A stretch of 64,000 bases of DNA from Macrotis lagotis (Eukaryota; Chordata; Mammalia; Peramelemorphia; Peramelidae), in the NCBI RefSeq assembly GCF_037893015.1, contig NC_133658.1, positions 259,759,856 through 259,823,855 on the forward strand, in the 5' to 3' direction. Below, piece by piece: positions 12,080 to 22,116 of the stretch (position 1 is the first letter of the stretch; the number at the start of each line of letters is the position of its first letter). The position numbers were made by a program, and so were the translations under genes. Under the pieces are notes generated by a model. The model was not told the DNA's origin. It worked only from the letters and a program-made list of their open reading frames with translations, and did not search any database.

Positions 12080-12900
12080 CCTCTTCTGTCTAAGATGGTC
12101 AGCCTCTCTTTCAAAGTTGAAATTTAATATTGGGGAGGGCACTAAATACCATTCAAATGATTTATCTTATTTGATTTCAAGTCACTGAGAAGTGAAAAAT
12201 ATTTTTACACAAAGCACAGTAATTTATGCAGCAACCACTAAATAATGAACAGGTTCAATGGCAGATAATTATATGGAAAGTACTTAAATGCTAACTATGT
12301 ACTTTAAAAATGTTGCAAAAGGGGGTTCATAATTAAATTATAATTACAAGTAAAATCTAGACAATGATTATTCCCTAAGAAATCTGTGTATTTTTATTTC
12401 TAGTGTTCAGCAGTTTATTCTCTTACACTGATTCATTTCCTTTGTTGTGATATTCACTCTGTTCCTTCTCGTTTTGCATGATGGATTTTAAATTTAAAAT
12501 TAACTAAAATTATCTTGCAGATTACTAATTACCACATATAATGATTTCAATAGAATACCAGAGTTACCATTAAAAAGCAGTTTGTGAGCATATGAGTTTG
12601 AAATTGTGAAAGATTTATAGATAAGGGAGGAGGAGGAATATCAGTTGATCATTGAACAAAGCCCAGCTATTGACAGGAGCTAGGAATAACTTGGCAATAG
12701 TCATTCTTATAGTAAGTGGCAGTGATGAAATTGATCATGCATGAAACTGAGACCAAAACCAATAGTCATCAGGATTTTGAAAACTCCAAAGCACAAACCA
12801 ACTGAACCTGTGTCCAATGTATCAGATTTTCTTTTGTCATAATTTCCTTTCCCTACTTCTAGCTAACTACATCTAAGATAAACATGCCAACGAAGGAAAT
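12080..12900. other. Non-repetitive block, possible conserved non-coding element
   Basis: About 800 bp in which I see no repeat family. It holds several homeodomain-type cores: 'cataattaaattataattac' near 12330 and 'gattactaattaccac' near 12522. A 'ctattgacaggagc' motif (TGACAG, MEIS/TGIF-like) lies near 12668, and 'gatcatgcatgaa' near 12733. No splice-flanked open frame is visible. The regulatory idea is inference only. Confidence 0.3.
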
Positions 12901-12904
12901 TTAG

Positions 12905-13025
12905 AATTCATCTGACCCTGCATTCTCTTTTTTTAAAGATGAAGAAATGGAAACTAAGAAATATGAAATAACATGTCTCCAGGTCAAAAAGTTAGGAAGT
13001 GGGAGAGCCTGGAAGGTCTTTAGAC
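12905..13025 (-). repeat. MIR fragment, antisense
   Basis: 'aaagatgaagaaatggaaactaag' followed by 'catgtctccaggtcaaaaagttagg' and 'agagcctggaaggtctttagac' is a decayed antisense MIR core and tRNA-like half. Confidence 0.55.
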
Positions 13026-13310
13026 TTCAAATTCAGTAATTAAATTTTGTTATTCCTTATTTACTTTGCTGTTCCATGATTCTGTGTGTTTCTTCTACCC
13101 ACTTCTTATGTCCCAAAACAACCCCAGTCCCTGTCTTATCTCCATTTCCATCCTATGTTTTTCTTACCCTCTTTGCCTCTTAAATATGTCTTTGAAATGT
13201 ACAACTCTCATTGAGAGCATTTGAAGCCCAGAAATCTCATAAAAGGATGAAATGGTTTGAAAAATGCCACATTTTAGGGAACTAAGTGACAAACTAGAGG
13301 ATACACAGAG

Positions 13311-14099
13311 ACAGGCATACCTCAGAGATATTGTTGGTTCAGCTCCAGACTATGGCAATAAAGCGAATATCATAGTAAATTGAGTCATGAATTTTTCTGT
13401 TTCCCAGGGTGTATAAAAGTTATGTTTATACTATATTGTAGCCTATTAAGTTTTTCAATGGTTTTATGTCTTTAAAATACAATATACATAACTTAATTAA
13501 ATACTTTATTGCAAAAAAAAAGTAATATGAACCAAAGTTGAGACTTCAGTAAATCCTAATAATCATTTTGCTGGTGGAAGATCTTGCCTTGTTGTTGTTA
13601 GCAGTTGACTGATTAGGATGCTAAAGATGGAATGACTGTGGCAATTTCTTAAAATAAGATAACAATGATGTTTGTCATATGTATTGACTATTTCTTTATC
13701 TTTAAAACATGGAAGCAACTTCAGTGTTATTAAATGGTCTAATTTAAAATTGTTTTGTCTCAAGGAATAGGAATAACAGAGGAGAAGGAGAGACGTGGAG
13801 AATGGCAGGTTAGTGAGGCTGTGACAAACATACATAAAAATTATGAATTAAGTTCATAATTTAATATAGATGCTGCTCATGGCACCCCAAAACAATTATA
13901 ATAGTAACATCAAATGTCACTGATCACAGACATAACAATAATGAAACTATTTAAAATATTGCAAGAATTAACAAACTGTTTCACAAAGACTTGATGAGAG
14001 CACATGCTGTTAGAAAAATGGCACAAATTTTCATTTTGCTTAAAACATATATGCAAAGTTCAATAAAATGAAGAGCAATGAAATAAAGAATACATGTAG
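13311..14099 (-). mobile_element. Tigger1-like DNA transposon, internally deleted
   Basis: The left end reads 'caggcatacctcagagatatt' and continues with 'ttcagctccagac', 'aataaagcgaatatc' and 'agttatgtttatactatattgtag', as in Tigger1 (pogo/Tc1-mariner superfamily). The right half ('ggcaccccaaaacaattataatag', 'cacatgctgttagaaaaatggc') and end ('caatgaaataaagaatacatg') match the other terminus. The transposase gene, normally on the minus strand between these arms, is missing, leaving about 0.79 kb. The join is near 13690-13740. Excised coding DNA means it could only have moved with a transposase made elsewhere. The 90-codon antisense frame (13563-13835) is end sequence, not transposase. Confidence 0.85.
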
Positions 14100-14214
14100 A
14101 ATCTTTCAAGCAGAATAGTGACAGATCAAGAAATAGAAAAAGAAAAAGAAAGAAAAATTGAAAGAATTTATAGAAGCCCAGAAATCCTATAGGATCCTAT
14201 AGGATCATAGGATT

Positions 14215-14345
14215 TAGACTTGAAAAAGTTCTTAGAGATCATCTAGTCAAAATTTATTTTATAGATGATGAAACAGACTAAAGTAAGTGAAGTGATATGT
14301 CTGAGGTCATTGAATTAAGGAAAAACAGTATTTCTGATTTCAAAT
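14215..14345 (-). repeat. MIR fragment, antisense
   Basis: 'cttagagatcatctagtc', 'ttttatagatgatgaaacagac' and 'tgatatgtctgaggtcattg' are in antisense MIR order, strongly decayed. Confidence 0.55.
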
Positions 14346-14828
14346 ATTTTTTATAATTATCACATAAAAGAAGGGGCGTACTAGTTCTGCATTTTTTCCA
14401 ATGAACTTACCTAGGACCAAGTAGTCCAAGTTCAATTCATATTTCAGCTCAATATAAAGAAAAATTTTCAATTAGAACCTTCCCCAAATCCATGAACTGT
14501 TTTATGAAGCAATGCAATACCTGTCCCTAGAAGTATTCATGAAAACTCCAAAGCACAATGCACCTGAAAATCTGTAGACAATTTATTAGACCTCCTTTGG
14601 TCTATTTTCCCTTTTTGAAAATGTAAAAATAAATTCTGGCCTTAAGTGTGAAGATTAGATTAAATGCTTTCTAAAGTTTCTGGTAATTCTTAAATTTAAT
14701 GATTCTGTAATTTCCAACATACAATTGCAACAAGGAAAAGAGGAATCCATTCTATGAAAAATCCATTTCAGGATTGCCAAACAGAAGACCATGTTTCAAG
14801 GAGGAAGGAAGGAAAGAAGGAAGAAAAG

Positions 14829-14985
14829 GGGCGGCTAGGTGGCGTAGTGGATAAAGCACCGGCCCTAGAGTCAGGAGTACTTGGGTTCAAATCTGGTCTC
14901 AGGCACTTAATAATTACCTAGCTGTGGGGCCTTGGGCAAGCCACTTAACCCCGTGTGCCTTGCAAAAAAAATCTAAAAAAAAAGG
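14829..14985 (+). repeat. WSINE-like SINE with 11-bp target duplication
   Basis: Begins 'ggcggctaggtggcgtagtgg' and ends 'gccttgcaaaaaaaatctaaaaaaaa'. The 11-bp flank 'aggaagaaaag' occurs at 14818-14828 and again at 14986-14996. The copy is close to consensus and therefore fairly young. Confidence 0.9.
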
Positions 14986-15034
14986 AGGAAGAAAAGAAGA
15001 AAGAAGGGCAAAAAAAAAGGAAGAGTTTCCTAAG

Positions 15035-15270
15035 ACCCTACTCTATGGCAGACACTAGGCTAAGAACATTACAAATTTTATCTAATTTCATCCTCACAAC
15101 CTTAGGAGGTATGTATGTATGTATGTATGTATGTATTATTATTATTATTATTGTTGTTGTTGTTGTTGTTGTTGTTGTTCCATTTTACAGTTGAGGAAAG
15201 GGAGATAATGGAGGTTAAATGACTTGTCCAGGGTCACCCAACTCTCTATACACTGTACAACCTAGCTTCT
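15035..15270 (-). repeat. MIR, antisense, with microsatellite inside
   Basis: Reads 'actctatggcagacactaggc', 'catcctcacaaccttaggagg', then a microsatellite, then 'ccattttacagttgaggaaagg', 'gacttgtccagggtcaccc'. The microsatellite replaces the stretch that in MIR is 'ggtaggtactattattatcc'. Confidence 0.75.
15109..15180. repeat. Compound microsatellite (ATGT)n-(ATT)n-(GTT)n
   Basis: Six to seven 'atgt' units, then 'att' trinucleotides, then eight or so 'gtt' units, all within a MIR. Confidence 0.95.
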
Positions 15271-16124
15271 TCAAGTACATTTTGTGATAAAATTCTGAAA
15301 TAATTATAGAAGCAACTGTTCAGACATATATCCTTAAATCATCACTGAAATTTCCTTCTTGGTCTACTCAAAGCATCACAAAACCTCAGAGCTAGAAAGA
15401 ACTTCAATACTCATTACAATCTATATGTATTTGATCAAGAATCCCTTCCACAAGATCCTCAGCAAATGAATTAGGCAACTTCTTGAAAACTCAGTGTTGG
15501 AAAAATCGACAAAACCATTCTGGGAATGAAATATTTCCTAATATTGATCTGTACCTCTGTATTTTCCTCTCACTGCATCTGGTTCTGCTTCCTGAACTCA
15601 AGTAAAGTCTTATCTCTCTTCTACATGATAACCTTTCAAATACTTCTCACCATGTCATCAGAATCAATAGTGCCTCTAGGATGAGTTTTCAGGAATGAGT
15701 GTACTCTCCAGTCTGAAGTGGTCAAGATGTTTCAGAAAGGTCACTAAATTGGATTAATCATATTCCTGAAAATGGGAAAAAACTCTTCAAGGATAGAGAG
15801 TATGTCTTCTACCTAATTGAATCACCTTCCATGTTTATTAAGAGCCTCAAGTTCAATTAATTAAAAAGCATTTATTAAGGTATTTGTCAGAGACCATGCC
15901 ATATGAAAATTGACTGAGAAGTTAGGTCATTTCATCTGGAAAAGGACAGATTTAAAGGCACATAATGCAATCATTAAATATTTGAAGACTGTCATGTATT
16001 AGACATTTAGTTAAGTTCTAGATAACAATATGTAATATTTAAAAATTGCAAAGAATGTTGTGTCATAAGGAAAATTTTTTTCAGAATTAGAATTTTCCAA
16101 ATGTGGAATGAGCTATCTTAGAAG

Positions 16125-16330
16125 AAAGTCTCTGAAACAATTATTTAACTTCTCAGAGCCTCAGTTTCCTCATCTGTAAAACAGAGATATTAATGGCATT
16201 TACTTTAATTTAAATTAATACATTTACAATGTATTCTGAGTATTGAATGAGATAATATATGTAAAGTGTTTTTGAAAGCCTTAAGATGTTAAAGTCTAGT
16301 TGTTTTGCTGCTAGCATTATTACTATTATT
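16125..16330 (+). repeat. MIR, sense
   Basis: 'tctcagagcctcagtttcctcatctgtaaaa' followed by 'gaatgagataatatatgtaaag' is the MIR 3' half, extended by an AT-rich insertion. Confidence 0.7.
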
Positions 16331-16439
16331 ACAATTTTATTAAATTATTAGATTCATTCTCTCGTGGGATCTTCAAGACTAGATATCCATTTATTGCAAA
16401 TGCTACAGAGAAAATTTACTTCTCAACTTCCCGTCTCCA

Positions 16440-16690
16440 ATTCTTAGAAGTATTAGTTTCCTTCAAAACCTTTCCTGATTTCACCCCTTCATTCCCTTTA
16501 CCAGTTCTTCATAGTTTCTCTTTCCTCAAAATATCTTGTATTCTCTTCTTTGTGTATATGTTGTGTAACCTACTCCAGCAGATTCATAAAATCAGAAATT
16601 ATTTCATGGTGAAGGGTGGTAGGTTTCTCCCTAGCAGCTAGCACAGTGCCAGGCAATTGGGAGGTCCTCAAAAATGTGAGGGAATTTAAT
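16440..16690 (+). repeat. L2 LINE 3' fragment
   Basis: 'caaaacctttcctgatttcacccc' followed downstream by 'agctagcacagtgccaggcaattggg' recalls the L2 3' end in decayed form. Confidence 0.55.
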
Positions 16691-16904
16691 TGGATAGGAT
16701 TACATTGCCTTCAAGGTCTCACTGAACCATGAGATCCTATAATTCCAATCAACATTTTAATAAATATCTTTAATTGATTTCAAAATGGGTTTGAAGTATC
16801 TTTAATTGATCTTAAAGTGGGGATTTTTATTGTTATCATGGTCATTGATTAAGGCCCTTTGCTGTTTGGGAATGAATTATTTGCCACGGGCAGCTTGCTC
16901 AAAA

Positions 16905-17100
16905 CAAAGAACACAGGTCTTGAAAGCCAAGTACTAAATTTGATACTTGGGACCTGAAAGTACATATAAATATGGGCAAGTCACTTTAACCTCCCTGAGC
17001 TTCATATTTCTCACTTCAAAAATCAGTATAATATTTTCCTTCCCTATCTTAACAGATTATTATGAAGTAAGAACATTTTAAACCTTAGTATACTTTAGAA
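16905..17100 (+). repeat. MIR, sense
   Basis: 'cacaggtcttgaaagccaag', 'gggcaagtcactttaacctccctgagc' and 'aacagattattatgaagtaag' are in MIR order. Confidence 0.65.
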
Positions 17101-17179
17101 ATGGCATTTTTCTTTATTTTTTTTTAACAAATGTATTAACATAAGCTGGGGAAGGACCTATGAAGACAAAAATTAAACA

Positions 17180-17400
17180 ATTACTGCTTTTTAAGGATCA
17201 TAGGTAGGAGAGACAATATGTATACAAATAAATGATTACATTTAAGGAGAACACAAACATAAAGAACTGGGGAAGGGATAAAATCAGGAAAGGCTTTCTG
17301 TATGAGGGGGTAGTTAAGGTAAACCTTGAAGGAATCTAATGATTCTAGGGATTGGAGATGAAAAAGGAGGAAATTATTGAAATTTTCTGTGTGATTTATC
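17180..17400 (+). repeat. Ancient repeat fragment
   Basis: 'gataaaatcaggaaaggctttctgtatgagg' and 'taaaccttgaaggaatc' resemble a widespread old mammalian repeat of the same kind as 36.0-36.5 kb. Low certainty; the overlapping antisense 94-codon frame has no family features. Confidence 0.4.
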
Positions 17401-17509
17401 CAAAGAGTTCCACACCTAGGATTTGAATTCACATCTCTTGAAATAAAATCTAATAATTCAATCAAATCTATCTAATAGTACCATCATTGGCCACTGAGAA
17501 ACAATTTGA

Positions 17510-17690
17510 TAATGAACAGAAAAGTTAACCTTGAAGCCAAGAAGACCTGAATTTGAATCTTGACTCTAACACATACTGGCTATGTGACTTCAAGTCACTT
17601 AATTCTCATTTCTCTAGACATGATAGTAGAAATTGGAGAGGAATTATTGACCTCCAGTATTGAAGAGAATGCCTTAATCTGACAATTTTT
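17510..17690 (+). repeat. SINE relic
   Basis: 'cttgaagccaagaagacctgaatttgaatc', 'ctggctatgtgacttcaagtcacttaa' is the tRNA-like half of a MIR/WSINE-type element. Confidence 0.6.
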
Positions 17691-17699
17691 TATATCAAA

Positions 17700-18180
17700 G
17701 AAATCAAATACATTCTCTTTTTTTTCCTGAAATGAAGGTTAGTTTTATTTGCCTTGAATTGGACATTTCATAAATACAGTCCAGGGCTTGTCTGATGCTC
17801 TGTAGGAAATCACCTTTTTTAAAACATGATTTGGTTTCAGAATTTCACATAAGAAGATGGATTCCTACTGATAGAGGAGAAGTGAAGCTTCCTTGATAAT
17901 ATTCTGCCAATGCTTTCTTCTTTCTCCATTCCAGTCCCTATTCCTTAGCTACCTGTGTCTTAGAGAAACAAGCCATTTTAATTTGTTCTTTTATTCTGTG
18001 CTACTGAACTGTTGAAGCCTAATAACATGACACTCTACTTTTGAGAAGAGACTTGTGTTGCCAATATAGATTTGTCACAACAGATTATTCAAGACATGGA
18101 AGAGAAACTCAGTTTCCAAATGTAATTAGACCAAAATATCTCCCCAAATTAGTCCTGGCTTCTTTGCTACATCAAATGAT
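17700..18180. other. Unassigned non-coding DNA
   Basis: About 480 bp without recognised repeat or gene. No splice-flanked open frame. Confidence 0.4.
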
Positions 18181-18610
18181 AGAATGTATGTGTATTGCTT
18201 TGTGAACTATAAAGCATTATCCAAAAGGCAGCTATTGTTATAGTTTGCATTAAGGTTTACAGAATAACCCTATGGGGCAGCTAAGTGCTAGAGTGCATAG
18301 AGCACTGACCCTGGAGTCAGGAGGACCTGAGTTCAAATACATCCTCAGACACTTAATAATTACCTAGCTATATGACCTTGGGCAAGTTACTTAACCTCTT
18401 GCCTTAAAAAAAATTCCTAAAAGTAAAAAAGCAGAATAACCCTATGAAGTGGCTAATGCAAATGATATTACTCCCATTTCACAGATGAGGAACCTGAAGT
18501 TCAGAGCAATTAAATTATTTCACTAAAATCACATAGTAGGTATCATAAAACCAATGAATAAGTATCAGAGTCAGGATTCAAACTCAGTTTCATTCATTCA
18601 AGCATGCCAC
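18181..18610 (-). repeat. MIR, antisense, split by a SINE
   Basis: The left part is 'gctttgtgaactataaagcattatcc'. After the SINE (18275-18431) it resumes with 'actcccatttcacagatgagg', 'catagtaggtatc' and 'aggattcaaactcag'. The two halves join cleanly if the SINE and one copy of its target duplication are removed. Confidence 0.75.
18275..18431 (+). repeat. WSINE-like SINE with 15-bp target duplication
   Basis: Sense copy from 'gggcagctaagtgc' to 'gccttaaaaaaaattcctaaaag'. Perfect duplication 'cagaataaccctatg' at 18260-18274 and 18432-18446. Confidence 0.93.
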
Positions 18611-18644
18611 TCTTTCTAATACATTACTTTGACTTCATATTTAT

Positions 18645-18903
18645 CATTGTTGTTGTTGTTGAGTCATTTTAGTCATATCTGACTTTGCATGATCCTGTTT
18701 AGGTGTTCTTGGAAAAAAATATTGGAATGATTTGCCATTTCCTTCTTCAGTTCATTTTTTTAGATGAGAAAACTGAGATAAATATTATCTTGCCAAGAGT
18801 CACATAGCTACTAAAAACTAAAAATCTGAGGCCAGATTTCATCTCAGGTTGATGAATCTTCCTTATTCCAGTACATTCTATCCATTATACCACCTAGCTG
18901 CCC
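18645..18903 (-). repeat. MAR1-type CORE-SINE, antisense
   Basis: 'gttgttgttgttgagtcatttt' then 'tatctgactttgcatgatcc', 'ttgccatttccttcttcag', 'gccaagagtcacatagcta' and the head complement 'tatccattataccacctagctgccc'. A full-length, moderately diverged copy. Confidence 0.85.
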
Positions 18904-18954
18904 ATATTATTTTTATAAATGCCAAATTACACCTAAATTTGTTGTATTAAATTA

Positions 18955-19075
18955 TATCTAAAAGTATTTATTGAATGCCTACTATATGAAATGTATAATG
19001 CTTGGCACAAATGATACAAAATCTTTAAAGGTATAGTCCTTCCTTAAGGAAATATAATTCAATAAAGGACATATG
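18955..19075 (+). repeat. Ancient repeat block
   Basis: 'tatttattgaatgcctactatatg', 'aatgcttggcacaaatgatac' and 'ccttaaggaaatataattc' match the block described at 10550-10690. Confidence 0.5.
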
Positions 19076-19134
19076 ATGTCCTTGGATAAGTATGTTGCAT
19101 CATAAGATGTGTGCTGCTTTTAATTGGGAGAGAG

Positions 19135-19371
19135 ATTTTTTAATTATATTAATATTTTATTTGTTTTCCAATTATATACAATAGTAGCTTCTACCTATTA
19201 TTTTTGTAAGATTTTGAATTTTATAATTTTCTTCCACCCTCCCTTCTCTCCCCCTTTCCCCATAGAAAGCAATCTGATAATCTTTACACTGTTTTCATGA
19301 ATTGCATTTATCAAAATTGAATGTGTTGAGAGAAAAAAAATATCCTCGAGGGAGAATTAAAATAATAGAGA
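19135..19371 (-). repeat. Antisense L1 3' tail, outermost layer of the nest (part 1 of 3)
   Basis: Starts with a T-rich tail and continues as antisense L1 3' UTR ('cccctttccccatagaaagcaatctg', 'acactgttttcatg'). The same region is seen intact at 33110-33515. It stops at 19371, where an ORF1-only L1 enters, and resumes at 29642 ('atagcaacattatgtaat') and again after the RPLP0 pseudogene at 31011. Confidence 0.85.
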
Positions 19372-20300
19372 AGGGGGCAGAGTCAAGATGGTAGCATGAA
19401 GGCAGGAATTCCCAGAAACTCATTCCTCAAAAAACTCCAAAAACTGTCAAATTATGACTCTAGCCAAAATTTAGAGGGACAGAACCCCCCAGAAAGACTG
19501 AGTGATACAATTTCCCAGTCCAAGACAACTTAGAAGTTCTGAGGGAAAGCTCTGTTTCACCAGACCAGGGGTTGGTAAAAGCTGCTGTGAGCACAGCTGC
19601 AGACTCAGCCACGGAGCAGCCAGGTTGAGTACCTAGCTGCTTGGGAGTTCCTGGAGGCAGAGGGAACAGTTTTCCAAACCTCCTAGCCCTGGGATCATGG
19701 AGAACAGCTTGAAGGGGTGGTGAGAGAACTCTGCCACACCAGTGGAGCAAGCACTGGCCTCAGAGCAACCCTGTGGTGAGAACTTGTGTCAGGAATCAGG
19801 GAAGCCAGCCTACATCTCCAGAGCATAGCTCACAGATGGTAAGGGGGTGGGGAGACTACAGAAATCTCTCTGCTCTCCCTGGGAGCAGGACTCAGCTGTT
19901 TGCCAAGCACACAAATCCAGGATGCAGTTTGGACGTCCATACTATCATAAACAAAAAGGGAAAGGGATCCTCCTCACAGTTCCAGGACAGAGGGTAGTCA
20001 AAGCTCAGGCCAAGAAAGCAATCAGAGCCTCTCGTAAGACCTTGGAGGAATTAATGTCCCATTTGGGTGTCGCAAAAACCTCCAAAGCCTTAGAAGTGCA
20101 GTAAATCAGTCATAGGCTGAGGAAATGAGTAAACAATAGAAAAAGAACCATAGAGAATTACTTTAGTCCCATGGAAGATCAAAATACATACTCACATGAT
20201 GACAAAATCCATTGAAGCTGCTGTAGCCAAAACCTCCAAGAGAAGTAGAAAATGGACTCTGGCTAAGGATGAGCTCAAAAAAAGACTTTAAAAAGCAATT
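19372..20300 (+). mobile_element. HAL1-like element A, 5' part (5' UTR and ORF1 start)
   Basis: Begins 'agggggcagagtcaagatgg', the marsupial L1 5' end. The 5' UTR runs to about 20124, where an ORF1 start with MSKQ can be read, followed by a broken ORF1 N-terminus ending in a SSKKDFKK-like stretch. Element A is continued at 21308-21501 and 28128-29628. Perfect 13-bp target duplications 'aaaataatagaga' lie at 19359-19371 and 29629-29641, and the left one follows 'aatt', i.e. a TT/AAAA endonuclease site. The element has ORF1 but no ORF2. Confidence 0.85.
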
Positions 20301-21296
20301 AAGAAAGGGGACAGAGCCAAGATGGCACTCTTGCTATAATATTTCAAAAATCATAAAATTATGACTCTAACTAAATTTTTGAGAGACAGAACCCACAGAG
20401 GGATCCAATGAGGCAGTTCTCCAGAGCAAGGTAACCTGTAAAATAGTGGAAAGGTTAGAGGGGCAGCCCACCAAAGTGAAGGAACTTCAGCCTCCCAGAG
20501 GCAGCCCTGGGGAGTCTGGGAGCCTTAGCTCACAGCAGCGGGGGAGCACCCAGTACAACTTGGAAGATCAGCTGGGGGTGGGGCGGGAATGGACCTCTGC
20601 CAGAGTGAATGAAGCCCAGCCCTCAGGGCACTGAGTGAGCAGTGGTGGCAAGGGCAGCCCAGATCAGGAAATGGAAGCAGGCACATAAGCAGAAACTCCC
20701 AGGCAACTGAGCCTTGAGTGCTCAGCCTACCAAAGGTAGGGAAGTGGAAAGAGACTTCTTGCAAGGGGCTAGGATTGGATGACCTGTCCAGGACCCCAGG
20801 GCTGGGTGGTTGCTGGACTTATCATAAAGAATGTTTTCAGTCTGTGTTCTGATACCATCAGCTCTGTCTTGGGTGGATCACATTCTTTATAAGTCCATCA
20901 CAAAAACTACTTCCATATTTTTCTTCCTTTGCCATTGCAGATTGCAACTCCCTCCATTAATACTTTGCCACTACCATATACTAGATTTTCTTTCTCCTTT
21001 CATTCTGTTCCTCTTCTCAAATATGCTGTAGGATAGCTGAGTGGCACAGCAGACTGACTACTGGCCCTGGGGCCAAGAGGACCCAAGCCCACTTACCACC
21101 CCTAAGGCCCAGCAACTAAATAAAAAAAATTTTAAATGGTGTTGGAACACACTGAAGCACATTTAATTTTTTTTCTCTTTATTTTACTTTATTGCTCATG
21201 AGGGTCTATATTTTGGGGGAGGGGTATTATGTTTACTCTTAAACAAAAATATTTTAGTAATATATAAAAAATAATTTGCACCAAAAAAAGAGAGAA
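20301..21296 (+). mobile_element. HAL1-like element B, rearranged, inside element A
   Basis: Starts with a 5' UTR ('acagagccaagatggcact'). It then loses ORF1 and runs, from 20815, in a scrambled 3' region: a short sense piece (20815-20833), an inverted piece (20834-21022), a SINE (21027-21128), then the sense 3' end (21139-21296). Target duplication 'aaaaagcaatt' at 20290-20300 and 21297-21307, preceded by 'ttt', shows a single L1-type insertion. The matching undamaged 3' region is at 48600-48840. Confidence 0.8.
21027..21128 (+). repeat. Partial SINE within element B
   Basis: 'taggatagctgagtggcacagcagac', 'ctggccctggggccaagaggaccc' then a shortened 3' half and 'aaataaaaaaaatttt'. It sits at the junction of the inverted and sense pieces of element B. 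Confidence 0.7.
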
Positions 21297-21307
21297 AAAA
21301 AGCAATT

Positions 21308-21501
21308 TAGGGAGGTAGAGGAAAAATGGGGGGGGGAGAAAGAAGAGCTATGCGGATAAATATTGAAAATCAAATTAGTAGCATGATGAAAGAAAAACAA
21401 AAAATATATATTAAAAAATATGTTAACTACCAGTTTAGGCCAAATGGAAAAAGCAATGCAAAAGGCAAATGAGGATAAGAATGCCTTAAAAAGCAGAATT
21501 G
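21308..21501 (+). mobile_element. HAL1-like element A, middle part (ORF1 coiled coil)
   Basis: Reads 'ggaggtagaggaaaaatgg' to 'agaatgccttaaaaagcag', matching the coiled-coil part of ORF1 in the related element at 47045-47235 ('ggtagaggaaaaattggg' to 'agaatgccttaaaaaga'). It connects elements' parts 20300 and 28128 once the two insertions are removed. Confidence 0.85.
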
Positions 21502-22116
21502 GGACTTCCTGCCAAGATGGAGGAAAGAAGAAAGGCACTGTGCTAAGTGTGCCTCTTTCCCCTCAGAATCAATATGAAAGAAACTTCTTAACAGAAATTC
21601 AAGCGACATAACCCAGAAAGAGAAGCTAGGAGAAGAACACCTGGCTCAGGGGACCATGGGTAGACCAGGAGATGAGAGCAGAGCTGAAGAGACTTTGATG
21701 AGTAGCAGGTGTGAGATCCAACTTTAGCTGTGGAGTCTTTGCCAAAGGTTAGAGGAAATATGGGAGGCTGAGTTCCAGCACAAGGTTTCAGAACACATCT
21801 GGAGAACAACCACCTGGGCCAGGGACATGAGCTTCATACTTCCAGCAGAGCCCTTTGTCCAGAACAAACAACAAACAACTCCCCAACCCCTCAGGTTTGG
21901 GCTTGGTCAACAGAGTTCACTCAACTGAAAGAAATTAAATCCCTCCCCCAGGTCCCAGACCCTGCTGCTGAGGGCCCCAAACACTCCAGGAAAAAAGCAA
22001 CCAGAGAAATCTACTGGCTGGCCCTTGGAATTACTAAGATAAGTGAACAAAGCCTCTAGGATCTTCAAAAGCAAACCTCTGAGAGCCAGCTCCCCCAAAA
22101 ACAAGATCCTAGAAAG

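Noticed and set aside
15109-15180. CRISPR-like or regulatory tandem array
   Set aside because: It is a simple microsatellite without spacers, and the DNA is vertebrate.
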